From contig NZ_JBEPOK010000001.1 in NCBI RefSeq assembly GCF_040546765.1, positions 3,658,001 to 3,722,000 of the forward strand: 64,000 nt of DNA. The letters run 5' to 3'. The notes under the pieces are model-generated. The model had not been told where the DNA came from and did not search any database. It was given only the letters and a program-made list of their open reading frames with translations. Source of the DNA: Arthrobacter sp. OAP107 (GTDB lineage Bacteria > Actinomycetota > Actinomycetes > Actinomycetales > Micrococcaceae). A program made the position numbers and the translations under genes. Below, piece after piece: positions 41,306 to 51,985 of the stretch; position 1 is the stretch's first letter; every line of letters starts with the position of its first letter.

Positions 41306-43861
41306 ATGGCACTTCTCCTGTACCGCCTTGGCAAGTTTTCCTACCGTCACCGCTGGCTCGTCATTTCCCTCTGGCTGGCGGTCCTGCTGGCAGTCGGCGG
41401 CGCGGCGGCAGCCTTTCACGGCACGCTGTCCAACAACTTCCAGATTCCCGGCACAGAAACCCAGCGGATGGCGGACAGGCTCCAGAAGGAGCTGCCCGCG
41501 TCATCCGGCGGGTCGGCCGGGGTGGTCTTCCAGGCAAAAGGCGCCCGGTTCAGCCAGGCCGGCAGGGACGCGGTGTCCGCTGCCCTGACCAAGCTTGAGT
41601 CCCTTCCGGACGTCCGGGGAACCGTCGACCCGTTCGCCACACAGGCCCAGCTGGACCAGGCGGCCAAGGATCTGGCCGGCGGCGAAGCCAAGGCAGCCGC
41701 GGGCAAGGCCCAGCTGGACAAGGCCGCCGCCGAACTGGCCGCCGGCAAGGAACAGCTGGCCGCGGCCGAGGCGCAGATGACCGCGGCCGGGCTCCCGGCG
41801 TCAGCCATCGAGGCCCAGCTGGGCCAGCAGAAAGCCCAGCTGGCCGCCGGTCAGTCAAAGCTCGACGCCGGAACCAAGGCACTGGAGGCAGGTGACGCGA
41901 GGCTGGCACTGGCCAAGCGCCAGGTCGAAGCGTCGCAGGGTTTGCGTTTCGTCTCGGAGGACGGCAAGGCTGCAATTGCCCAGGTCCAGTTCAGGACCTC
42001 CATCAACGGGCTGGACCCCAAGGTGCGCCAGGAAGTCCAGGACATCGTGCAGGAGGTCTCCACGGCCGGGGTTACCGCACTGCCCAGCAAGGAGATCAGC
42101 GAGGACGTCTCCGAGATCTTCGGCGTGGCCGAGATCATCGGCATCGCCGTGGCGGCACTGGTCCTGATCATCATGCTCGGCACCCTCGCCGCCGCCGGGC
42201 TGCCGCTGCTGATGGCCGTGATCGGCGTGGCGGTGGGCGTCGGCGGCACCATGGCGCTGAGCAGCCTCATCGATATGAGTTCCATTTCGCCGATGCTCGC
42301 CCTCATGTTGGGCCTCGCCGTCGGGATTGACTACTCGCTGTTCATCGTAAACCGCCACCGCGGGCAGCTGCTGGCAGGCATGGACGCCGAGGAGTCCGTG
42401 GCCCGTGCCACCGGGACCTCCGGCAATGCCGTGCTCTTTGCCGGCCTGACGGTCATCATCGCCCTCGCGGCGCTGGTGGTTCCGGGGCTGCCCTTCCTGG
42501 GAGTCATGGGCGTTTCCGCGGCGGGGACCGTTGCTGTCGCCGTCCTCGTCGCCCTGACACTGACCCCGGCCATCCTCTCCCTGGTGGGTACGAGGCTGAT
42601 CTCCGGGCGGGCATGGGCCAAGGCGCAGAGGCACAACGCCGACCCCAACAGTGCGGCCGAGGACCGCGCCAAGGACGAGCACCGCAATAGCCACGGCTGG
42701 GGCGGCCTCGTCACCCGGCACCCGGTGCTGGCCATGCTGGCCGGGGTCCTGGTGCTGGGCAGCATGGCCCTGCCCGCCGCCCAGCTGCGGCTCGCCCTGC
42801 CCGACGGCGGCTCCGAACCTGTCGATTCCCAGGCTTTCAAGGCCTATGACGCCACCAGGCGCAGCTTCGGCGAAGGCATGACCGGACCGATCATCGTGGT
42901 GGGCGACTTCCCGGATGGCCTCAGCGAGACCGAAGCAACGGCCAAGCAGCTGGACGTCGCGGACATCCTGCGGGAGACGGAGAACGTCACCGCCGCCATT
43001 CCGGTGGCACTGAGCCAGGACCGCGGGACCGCGGTGTTCCAGGTCATCCCGAAGGAGGGGCCGGCAAGCGCGAGCACCGTCAACGTGGTGTCCGGCATCC
43101 GCGCCGAGCGCGCCAAAATCGCGGACTCCACCGGGGTCAGCATCGGACTCACCGGCCAGACGGCAGGCAACATCGACGTGTCCTCGAAGCTGGGCGAGGC
43201 GCTGCCGTCGTACCTGGCCATCGTGGTTGGGCTGTCGCTGGTCCTGCTGCTGCTGGTGTTCCGCTCCATCGTGGTGCCGCTGCTGGCGACCGGCGGCTTC
43301 CTGCTGTCGCTGGCGGCCGCCTTCGGCGCGGTGGTGGCGGTCTACCAGTGGGGCTGGCTGGGCGCGGTGTTCGGCGTCGAAAACCCCGGCGCCGTGCTGA
43401 GCTTCCTGCCGATCATCCTGATCGGCGTGCTATTCGGCCTGGCCATGGACTACCAGGTGTTCATCGCCTCGGGCATGCGTGAATCCTTCATGCACGGCGA
43501 GTCCGCGAAGCATGCCGTCCGCTCCGGCTTCAGCCACGCTTCCGCGGTGGTCACAGCCGCCGCGATCATCATGGTCAGCGTCTTCGCGGGCTTCATCTTC
43601 TCGCACCTGAATATGGTCCGGCCGCTCGGCTTTGCGATGGCGTTCGGAGTGCTGGTTGACGCCTTCGTGGTGCGCATGACGATCGTCCCGGCGGTCATGT
43701 ACCTCCTCGGCAGGAAGGCCTGGTGGCTGCCGCGCTGGCTGGACCGCATCCTGCCGGATGTCGACGTCGAAGGGGCGAAGCTCAGCAAGTCTGCCCCGGC
43801 AACCGCAGCCGAGCCCGACGCCGAACCGGATGCCGAGCCCGCGGAGGCGGGCGCCCGGTAG
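41306..43861 (+). CDS. MMPL/RND-family transporter
   Basis: 851 residues, membrane exporter. Two homologous halves: helix 1 plus a large external loop, then five helices including GLAVGIDYSLFIVNRHRG; the second half has VLFGLAMDYQVFIASGMRE, the paired proton-relay region of MMPL proteins. The first external loop contains an Ala-rich coiled coil (about 113-213) with repeats such as QLDKAAAELAAG. Likely exports a lipid, pigment or drug; the cargo is unknown. ATG starts one base after the TetR stop. An Asp/Glu/Pro/Ala-rich tail ends the protein. Confidence 0.92.
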   Translation: MALLLYRLGKFSYRHRWLVISLWLAVLLAVGGAAAAFHGTLSNNFQIPGTETQRMADRLQKELPASSGGSAGVVFQAKGARFSQAGRDAVSAALTKLESLPDVRGTVDPFATQAQLDQAAKDLAGGEAKAAAGKAQLDKAAAELAAGKEQLAAAEAQMTAAGLPASAIEAQLGQQKAQLAAGQSKLDAGTKALEAGDARLALAKRQVEASQGLRFVSEDGKAAIAQVQFRTSINGLDPKVRQEVQDIVQEVSTAGVTALPSKEISEDVSEIFGVAEIIGIAVAALVLIIMLGTLAAAGLPLLMAVIGVAVGVGGTMALSSLIDMSSISPMLALMLGLAVGIDYSLFIVNRHRGQLLAGMDAEESVARATGTSGNAVLFAGLTVIIALAALVVPGLPFLGVMGVSAAGTVAVAVLVALTLTPAILSLVGTRLISGRAWAKAQRHNADPNSAAEDRAKDEHRNSHGWGGLVTRHPVLAMLAGVLVLGSMALPAAQLRLALPDGGSEPVDSQAFKAYDATRRSFGEGMTGPIIVVGDFPDGLSETEATAKQLDVADILRETENVTAAIPVALSQDRGTAVFQVIPKEGPASASTVNVVSGIRAERAKIADSTGVSIGLTGQTAGNIDVSSKLGEALPSYLAIVVGLSLVLLLLVFRSIVVPLLATGGFLLSLAAAFGAVVAVYQWGWLGAVFGVENPGAVLSFLPIILIGVLFGLAMDYQVFIASGMRESFMHGESAKHAVRSGFSHASAVVTAAAIIMVSVFAGFIFSHLNMVRPLGFAMAFGVLVDAFVVRMTIVPAVMYLLGRKAWWLPRWLDRILPDVDVEGAKLSKSAPATAAEPDAEPDAEPAEAGAR

Positions 43862-43878
43862 GAGGTTCCCGCCGGCCA

Positions 43879-43947
43879 AAGCAACGCGAGGTCACTTAGC
43901 GCCCATAAATGCCCTCCGATTGGGCCGTAAGTGACCCCGCGTTGCTT
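43879..43947. repeat. Palindromic intergenic repeat, family C (copy 1)
   Basis: Two 26-nt arms (43879-43904 and 43922-43947) match with three mismatches across a 17-nt loop. The unit reads GGGCCGTAAGTGACCCCGCG followed by TTGCTT. A related copy lies at 57428-57464. It follows the MMPL gene and may act as terminator. Confidence 0.75.
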
Positions 43948-43960
43948 CGCTGGGATGAAT

Positions 43961-43966
43961 TAGGCT
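43961..43966 (+). promoter_or_regulatory. -10 box, leaderless promoter of maf
   Basis: TAGGCT, six bases before the GTG at 43973. Confidence 0.5.
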
Positions 43967-43972
43967 GGATCC

Positions 43973-44632
43973 GTGACCCGCCTCATTCTTGCCTCGCAGT
44001 CCCCCGCCCGCACCAAGCTCCTGACTGAGGCCGGCATCGAACACGAGGTCCTCGTGTCCGACGTCGACGAGGAGGCCGTGCAGGAACGCTACGGCGTCAC
44101 CGATCCGCACGACACCGCCCTGCTCCTGGCCCGCGCCAAGGCGGAGGCCGTCGCCTCGCTTCCGGAAGCCGAAGGGGCCCTGGTGCTCGGCTGCGATTCG
44201 GTTTTTGAGTTCGACGGCGAGTCGCACGGCAAGCCGTACACCGTAGACGTGGCCCGCCAGCGGATGCTGCGGATGAGCGGCAGCAGCGGGATCCTGCACA
44301 CCGGCCACTGGCTGGTGGACTGCCGGGACACCGACGAAGACGGCGGCTCCGGGGCCACACTGGGCAGCGTCGCCTCCGCGGAGGTGCATTTCATGGAGAT
44401 GCAGCTCGCAGAGATCGACGCCTACATCGCCACCGGCGAACCGCTCCACTGCGCCGGCTCCTTCACGATCGACGGCCTGGGCGGCGCTTTCATCCGGAAA
44501 GTCGACGGCGACCCGCACGCCGTCGTCGGATTGTCGGTATCCACCCTGCGCTCTCTGCTGGCCCAGGCGAACGTGAGCATCACCGAGTTCTGGCAGGACC
44601 TGCCCGACTCGGCAAATCCCGGTGAGTTGTAG
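43973..44632 (+). CDS. Maf-family nucleotide pyrophosphatase
   Basis: 219 residues; hydrolyses non-canonical or modified nucleoside triphosphates. Motifs: LILASQSPARTKLLTEAGI (the S-x-S-P-x-R core), the DVDEEA segment, VLGCDSVFEFDG with the catalytic Asp, GKP, and the late GLGGAFIRKVDGD. In mycobacteria maf lies between accE and accA3, and here it lies just before the accA-type gene. Its 3' end overlaps a TGTAG-N5-CTACA element. GTG start, leaderless. Confidence 0.92.
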   Translation: MTRLILASQSPARTKLLTEAGIEHEVLVSDVDEEAVQERYGVTDPHDTALLLARAKAEAVASLPEAEGALVLGCDSVFEFDGESHGKPYTVDVARQRMLRMSGSSGILHTGHWLVDCRDTDEDGGSGATLGSVASAEVHFMEMQLAEIDAYIATGEPLHCAGSFTIDGLGGAFIRKVDGDPHAVVGLSVSTLRSLLAQANVSITEFWQDLPDSANPGEL

Positions 44633-44642
44633 CTTCCCTACA
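44628..44642. promoter_or_regulatory. TGTAG-N5-CTACA element upstream of carboxylase alpha
   Basis: Second copy of the element seen at 33532, overlapping the maf stop codon and 93 bp before the alpha-subunit start. A TAGGCT -10 candidate lies at 44705-44710. The shared consensus with the beta-subunit copy is TTGTAGNNNCCCTACANNGG. Confidence 0.45.
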
Positions 44643-44734
44643 AAGGCCGGGCCTCTTACACGCGGATTCCGCCAGTAATATCAGCGGAATCCTCAAATTC
44701 AGGCTAGGCTCCCTGAAGGAAAGAAGGAGACGCC

Positions 44735-46546
<1,812 letters not shown>

Positions 46547-46589
46547 GTCGACTTAATACTGAGCGGCCGACACTGAAAAACAGCATAAG

Positions 46590-46624
46590 AAATGCCCGGT
46601 GCGGAAAATCCACACCGGGCATTT
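46590..46624. terminator. Bidirectional terminator hairpin
   Basis: AAATGCCCGGTG / CACCGGGCATTT arms of 12 bases with an 11-base loop; TTTTT follows on the plus strand and an A-rich stretch precedes, so it can act for both convergent genes. Confidence 0.85.
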
Positions 46625-46638
46625 TTGCCGGCCAGGAA

Positions 46639-48048
46639 TCAGGCCACGTTGTTCTCGTAGTCCAGGTCCTTGGTTTCCTTACTCAGGAAGAGGGCCACCA
46701 GCGTCAGTACAGCCGCGCCGCTGAGGTACACGCCCACGAGCACCGGGCTTCCCTTCGCCGTTTCCCACAGCCACACGGCGATGAAGGGCGCCAGCGCTGC
46801 GCCGAGGATGCTGGAGACGTTGTAGCTCACGGCGGATCCTGTGTACCGGACGTTGGTCGGGAACAGCTCCGGCAGCAGCGCGCCCATGGGGCCGAAAGTG
46901 AGGCCCATCAGGGTGAAGCCGAGGATCAGCACGGCCATGGCGCCCACGAAGCCGCCGCTGAACAGCGGGACGAACAGCAGTCCGAAGACGAAGATGCCCG
47001 CGGTGACGGCGAGCAGCATCTTGCGGCGGCCATATTTTTCGGCCAGCGGGCCGGAGACCAGGGTGAAGATGCCGAAGAACACCACGCCCGCGATCAGCAT
47101 CCACAGGAAGTCGTTGCGGGTGTAGCCCAGGCCTGGGACAAAGGCAGCGGCCGCGGCCTCGGTCATCGGCTTGCCTGCCTTTTCCGCAGCTGCCTTGGCC
47201 GCTTCCAGGGTGGCCGGGCGTGTGCCGTAAGTCAGCGTGAACGTGGTCATGAGATAGAACAGCACGTACGTGGCCAACATAATGAACGTGCCCAAAATGA
47301 GGGGCCACCAACTGGTCTTGAAGACCCGGCCGATGGGGAGCTTGGCCACTTCGTTGGATTCAAGGACCTTGGTGAACGCCGGTGTTTCGATGAGCTTGAG
47401 CCGCACGTAGAGCCCGATGATCACCATGACGGCGCTCAGCAGGAACGGCACCCGCCAGCCCCAGGCTTCGAAGGCGGCCGGAGCCAGGGTGTAGCTGGCC
47501 ACCAGGAAGATCACGTTGGCAATGACAAAGCCGATGGGTGCGCCCAGCTGAGGGAACGTGCCGTAGATGGCGCGTTTGTTGGCCGGGGCGTTCTCGGTGG
47601 CCAGGAGGGCGGCGCCGCTCCATTCGCCGCCAAGGGCCAGGCCCTGCGCAAAGCGCATGACCACCAGCAGCGCGGGAGCCCAGAACTCCCACCCGGGAAC
47701 TGTGGCCGTGGGCAGGCAGCCGATCAGGAACGTGGCAATACCCATGGTCAACAGGGAAGCCACCAGGGTGCCCTTGCGGCCGAACTTGTCGCCGAAGTGG
47801 CCAAAGACCACGGACCCGAGCGGGCGGGCGATAAACGCGACGCCGAAGACTGCAAAGGAGCTCAGCAACTGGGTGGTTTCATTCTGGCCCGGGAAGAACA
47901 GCTTCGGGAAGACGAGCACCGCGGCGGTGGCATACACGTAAAAGTCGTAGAACTCGACGGTGGTGCCGATAAGGCTTGCGACGATCACGCGGCCGCGCGA
48001 GTTCACCTGCTTGGCTGAGCCGGAGTGCGAGGTGGCAGTGGATGACAT
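46639..48048 (-). CDS. MFS transporter, metabolite:H+ symporter (MHS) family
   Basis: 469 residues with 12 predicted helices. The MHS signature is GTTVEFYDFYVYATAAVL in helix 1, then FARPLGSVVFGHFGDKFGRK-type loop 2-3 (here FIARPLGSVVFGHFGDKFGR). Members carry carboxylates, betaines or aromatic acids such as shikimate; the substrate here is unknown. ATG start. Divergent from narK across 279 bp. An inverted repeat TGAAC-N10-GTTCA at 48143-48162 lies upstream and is a possible operator. Confidence 0.92.
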   Translation of the reverse strand: MSSTATSHSGSAKQVNSRGRVIVASLIGTTVEFYDFYVYATAAVLVFPKLFFPGQNETTQLLSSFAVFGVAFIARPLGSVVFGHFGDKFGRKGTLVASLLTMGIATFLIGCLPTATVPGWEFWAPALLVVMRFAQGLALGGEWSGAALLATENAPANKRAIYGTFPQLGAPIGFVIANVIFLVASYTLAPAAFEAWGWRVPFLLSAVMVIIGLYVRLKLIETPAFTKVLESNEVAKLPIGRVFKTSWWPLILGTFIMLATYVLFYLMTTFTLTYGTRPATLEAAKAAAEKAGKPMTEAAAAAFVPGLGYTRNDFLWMLIAGVVFFGIFTLVSGPLAEKYGRRKMLLAVTAGIFVFGLLFVPLFSGGFVGAMAVLILGFTLMGLTFGPMGALLPELFPTNVRYTGSAVSYNVSSILGAALAPFIAVWLWETAKGSPVLVGVYLSGAAVLTLVALFLSKETKDLDYENNVA

Positions 48049-48242
48049 GTGGGGACGCTTTCATGAGAACTGGACGGACCCCGCTCGGAAGCCCCTCCAA
48101 ACAGGGATAAAACAGAGTTCAATCTTAGTTCCCGAAGTCCATTGAACGGACAAGTGAGTTCAGCATACGGACGTTTCGGGTTGTCTCAGCATGAGGTCGT
48201 CCGACAAGCCTAACGCCGCCCGCCGGGGGCTGATAGGCAAAT

Positions 48243-48296
48243 GTCACAGCACGTTAACAAACAGCGACCGTCTGCGAAACGCGCCATCCCTACCTT
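48243..48296 (+). promoter_or_regulatory. narK promoter with GlnR-like half-site array
   Basis: Half-sites at 11-bp spacing: GTCAC (48243), TTAAC (48254), CGACC (48265, weak) and GAAAC (48276). Ten bases after GAAAC lies TACCTT, the -10 box (48291-48296), then GGA. No -35 consensus is present, as expected when an activator is needed. The nirB promoter has the same GAAAC-N10-TANNNTGGA order. Predicted start of transcription near 48303. The binding protein is inferred from the GlnR consensus gTnAC-n6-GaAAC. Confidence 0.6.
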
Positions 48297-48327
48297 GGAA
48301 GGACAACATTCCCCAAGGAGGTATACC

Positions 48328-49752
48328 GTGACTGCTGACCGCACCGCAGACGCCGGAACCCACAATTCCCTCGATCTTGCCGCTGCCACAACCACCGAGG
48401 CACCGGCCCTTGAAGAGCGTCCCGGACGCTGGATCGCCAACTGGGACGCCGAGAACAAGCACCAGTGGGAATCCCGGGGCCGCTCCATCGCGCGCCGCAA
48501 CCTCAACTGGTCGATCTTCGCCGAATTCCTTGGCTTCGTCGTCTGGCAGCTGTGGTCCATCGTGGTGGTCCAGCTGCCCGCCGCCGGATTCACGTTCAGC
48601 ACCTCCGAGATCTTCTGGCTGATCTCCATGCCGAGCCTCGTCGGGGCCACGCTCCGAATCCCCTACACGTTCATGGTTCCGCGGTTCGGCGGACGGAACT
48701 GGACCATCGTCTCCGCCCTGCTCCTCCTCATTCCCTCCATCGGGCTCGCACTGTGCGTCTCAAACCCAGAGACACCGTTCGGCGTCATGCTCCTCGTCGC
48801 TGCCCTTGCCGGCTTCGGCGGCGGCAACTTCGCCAGCTCCATGGCCAACATCACGTTCTTCTACCCGGCCCGTGAAAAGGGCTGGGCCCTGGGCCTGAAC
48901 GCCGCCGGCGGCAACCTCGGCGCAGCCGTGGCGCAGCTTGCCGTCCCGATCGCCATCACGCTGCTCGCCGCCGGGACCGCCAACCTCCCCGTTGCCGGCC
49001 TGATGTGGGTACCGCTGATCCTCCTGGCAGCGTTCGGCGCCTACAAGTACATGAACAACCTCACGAGCGCCAAGGGCGACGTTGCCGGATCCCTCGCGGC
49101 GATCAAGGAACCCCACCTGTGGGTCATGGCCCTGCTCTACATCGGAACGTTCGGCTCGTTCATCGGCTTCGCCGGCGTCTTCCCCAAGCTCATCAAGGAC
49201 TACTTCCCGGCCTTCTCCTCCATCTCCGTCGGCGCCGTGGCCCTCTCGCTGGCCTTCCTCGGCCCTCTGGTCGGCTCGCTGACCCGCCCCTACGGCGGCC
49301 GCATGGCTGACCGCATGGGCGGAGCCCGGATGACCGTGGCGGCCTTCGCCGCCATGGCCGCGATCACCCTGACGATGATCTGGACGCTGCCGCTGAAGAA
49401 CTTCTGGCTCTTCCTGGTTCTCTTCCTGATGCTGTTCACGGCCAGCGGCTTCGGAAACGGCGCCACGTACCGCATGATCCCGGTGATCTTCGCGACCTCC
49501 AGCCGCGCGGCCCGCTCCGGGGCCAGCTCGGTGCAGACCCAGCGCCTTGCTTCCTCGGCGCTCGGCCTGATCTCCGCGATCGGCGCCTACGGCGGGTTCG
49601 TCATTCCGCAGGTGCTCAATGCCTCCAACACCGCCAGCGGCTCCTACGTCCCGGCCTTCTACGGGTTCGTCGGAGCGTACGCCCTGATGCTGACCGTCTG
49701 CTGGTTCTGCTACATCCGCAACGCCAACCGAAATGCGATGGGACACGTCTAA
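48328..49752 (+). CDS. narK: Nitrate/nitrite MFS transporter
   Basis: 474 residues with 12 helices; imports nitrate, or exports nitrite, for the reductase encoded next. The nitrate signature is GGGNFASSMANITFFYPARE followed by GLNAAGGNLG, both glycine-rich motifs of the NarK/NasA family. GTG at 48328 is chosen because AAGGAGG (48315-48321) is six bases upstream; earlier frame-open codons lie in the promoter. nasA follows after one base and the operon continues to nasB. The assimilatory context suggests uptake rather than exchange. Confidence 0.93.
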   Translation: MTADRTADAGTHNSLDLAAATTTEAPALEERPGRWIANWDAENKHQWESRGRSIARRNLNWSIFAEFLGFVVWQLWSIVVVQLPAAGFTFSTSEIFWLISMPSLVGATLRIPYTFMVPRFGGRNWTIVSALLLLIPSIGLALCVSNPETPFGVMLLVAALAGFGGGNFASSMANITFFYPAREKGWALGLNAAGGNLGAAVAQLAVPIAITLLAAGTANLPVAGLMWVPLILLAAFGAYKYMNNLTSAKGDVAGSLAAIKEPHLWVMALLYIGTFGSFIGFAGVFPKLIKDYFPAFSSISVGAVALSLAFLGPLVGSLTRPYGGRMADRMGGARMTVAAFAAMAAITLTMIWTLPLKNFWLFLVLFLMLFTASGFGNGATYRMIPVIFATSSRAARSGASSVQTQRLASSALGLISAIGAYGGFVIPQVLNASNTASGSYVPAFYGFVGAYALMLTVCWFCYIRNANRNAMGHV

Positions 49753-49753
49753 C

Positions 49754-51985
49754 ATGACCAAAAGCGCCGACACGCACTGCCCTTACTGCGCCTTGCAGTG
49801 CGCCATGACGCTCAAGTCCCCGGCGGCTTCGGCCGCAACGGGCCTGGCCCCGGCTGCGCAGCCGGGGCCAGCCCCCGTGCCGGCAGCGCCGGCACTCGAG
49901 GGGCTGGCCCTCGAAGTGAACGGACGTGACTTCCCCACCAACCGCGGCGGCCTCTGCCGCAAGGGCTGGACGTCCGCTTCGCTCCTGCAGCACCCCGGAC
50001 GCGTCACCGAGCCCATGCTCAAGGGGCCCGATGGCGTCTTCCGCCCCGTCTCCTGGGACGAGGCACTGGGCCGCGTCACCGCCGCCGTCAAGGACGCCCG
50101 CGCCAGGTACGGTGCGGACTCCGTGGGCGTCTTCGGCGGCGGTGGCCTCACCAACGAGAAGGCATACCAGCTGGGCAAGTTCGCCCGGCTCGCGCTGGGC
50201 ACCTCGAGGATCGACTACAACGGCCGGTTCTGCATGTCGTCCGCGGCTGCCGCGGGCATGCGGGCCTTCGGCCTGGACCGCGGACTGCCCTTCCCGCTTG
50301 AGGCACTGGACACGGCCAGCACCATCCTGATGCTCGGCTCCAACGTCGCCGAGACGATGCCGCCGTTCGTCCAGCACCTGCAGGGCGTCCGCGACGCCGG
50401 CGGCCTCATCGTGGTGGACCCCCGGCGTTCCGCCACGGCCGCATTCACCTCCAACAACGGCGGCCTGCACCTGCAGCCCCTTCCGGGCACTGACCTCACG
50501 CTCCTGCTGGGCCTCTCCCATGTGGTGATCCACGAGGGCCTCCTCGACGCCGACTACATCCAGGCGCGCACCACCGGCTTCGACGCCGTGGTCCGCTCCG
50601 TCAACGCCTACTGGCCGGAGCGGGTCCAGTCCATCACCGGCGTGCCCGCCGAGCTCATCCGCGAGACGGCCCGGCGGCTGGCCAGCGGCGCCAGCCAGGG
50701 CGGCAGCTACATCCTCACCGGACGCGGCGTGGAACAGCACGTGGACGGCACGGACACCGCTACGGCGGCCATCAACCTCAGCCTCCTGCTGGGCCTGCCC
50801 GGCAGCGCCCGCAGCGGCTACGGCACGCTCACGGGCCAGGGCAACGGCCAGGGCGGCCGCGAGCACGGCCAGAAGGCCGACCAGCTGCCCGGCTACCGCA
50901 AGATCACCGACCCCGCCGCCCGCGCGCACATGGCGAAGGTCTGGAACGTCCCCGAGTCGCTCATCCCGGGCCCCGGCCTGCCGGCCGTGCAGCTGCTCAG
51001 GTCACTGGGACAGCCCGACGGCGTCCGGTGCCTTTTCGTGCATGCCTCCAACATCGCGGTCGCCTCGCCGGACGCCAACGCTGTCATCCGCGGGCTCCGC
51101 AGCCTGGACTTCCTGGTGGTCTGCGACTTCTTCATGTCCGAGACCGCGGCCGAGGCCGACCTCGTCCTGCCGGTGCTGCAGTGGGCCGAGGAGGAAGGCA
51201 CGCTGACCAACCTCGAAGGCCGCGTCCTCCGCCGCCGCCAGGCGATCCAGCCGCCCGCCGGGGCCCGCAGCGAGCTGTGGATCATGGCCCGGCTGGCCGA
51301 GGCACTCGAGGCACCGTCCACCTACAGCGACGACCCGGAAACGGTCTTCGAGGAGTTGCGTCTGGCATCTGCCGGCGGCGCGGCCGACTACTCGGGCATC
51401 GACTACGCCATGCTGGACAGCGGCGCGGCTGCGTACTGGCCCTACCCCGCCGGCAGCACCGGAACCCCGCGCATGTTCCTGGACAGCTTTGCCCACGCCG
51501 ACGGCAAGGCGGTCATGACCCCGGTGGCGCCGCGCCGCCGTCGTGCTCCCATTGCAAACCCCGGCCGGGACAGCGCAGCTCCGGCGGCCAAGCCCATGAC
51601 CCTCATTACCGGCCGCCTGCTGGAGCACTACCAGTCGGGCGCCCAGACGCGGCGGGTGGCGGAACTCCTGGCCTCGCAGCCTGAGGCCAGGGTACAGATC
51701 CACCCGGCCGCCGCCGCGGCCATGGGCATCACGGACGGCGCGGAGGTATCGGTGGCCAACGAACGCGGCGAGGTGGTCTGCCGGGCCGAGCTCAGCACCG
51801 CCATCCGGCCTGAAACCGTCTTCCTGCCGTTCCACTTTCCCGAACTGGAGAGCGCGAACCGGCTGACGGAAGCGGCCACGGACCCCATCTCGGGGATGCC
51901 CGAGTTCAAGTTCAACAAGGTATGGGTCCGGCTGGCAGCGGCCACCCCCGCCACCAGTCTTCTTCAAACAGCGGAGGCCTCATGA
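49754..51985 (+). CDS. nasA: Assimilatory nitrate reductase catalytic subunit
   Basis: 743-residue molybdopterin oxidoreductase that reduces nitrate to nitrite in the cytoplasm. The [4Fe-4S] ligands are Cys9, Cys12, Cys16 and Cys68 (CPYCALQC and GGLCRKGW); the stretch between them is lengthened by a Pro/Ala-rich insertion. Molybdopterin-domain motifs: YNGRFCMSSAAAAGMRAFGL, LMLGSNVAET, TGQGNGQGGREHG, and the C-terminal dinucleotide domain (VFLPFHFPELESANRLTE). No signal peptide, in agreement with an assimilatory enzyme. Start one base after the narK stop; ends overlapping nasB (ATGA). Confidence 0.95.
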   Translation: MTKSADTHCPYCALQCAMTLKSPAASAATGLAPAAQPGPAPVPAAPALEGLALEVNGRDFPTNRGGLCRKGWTSASLLQHPGRVTEPMLKGPDGVFRPVSWDEALGRVTAAVKDARARYGADSVGVFGGGGLTNEKAYQLGKFARLALGTSRIDYNGRFCMSSAAAAGMRAFGLDRGLPFPLEALDTASTILMLGSNVAETMPPFVQHLQGVRDAGGLIVVDPRRSATAAFTSNNGGLHLQPLPGTDLTLLLGLSHVVIHEGLLDADYIQARTTGFDAVVRSVNAYWPERVQSITGVPAELIRETARRLASGASQGGSYILTGRGVEQHVDGTDTATAAINLSLLLGLPGSARSGYGTLTGQGNGQGGREHGQKADQLPGYRKITDPAARAHMAKVWNVPESLIPGPGLPAVQLLRSLGQPDGVRCLFVHASNIAVASPDANAVIRGLRSLDFLVVCDFFMSETAAEADLVLPVLQWAEEEGTLTNLEGRVLRRRQAIQPPAGARSELWIMARLAEALEAPSTYSDDPETVFEELRLASAGGAADYSGIDYAMLDSGAAAYWPYPAGSTGTPRMFLDSFAHADGKAVMTPVAPRRRRAPIANPGRDSAAPAAKPMTLITGRLLEHYQSGAQTRRVAELLASQPEARVQIHPAAAAAMGITDGAEVSVANERGEVVCRAELSTAIRPETVFLPFHFPELESANRLTEAATDPISGMPEFKFNKVWVRLAAATPATSLLQTAEAS

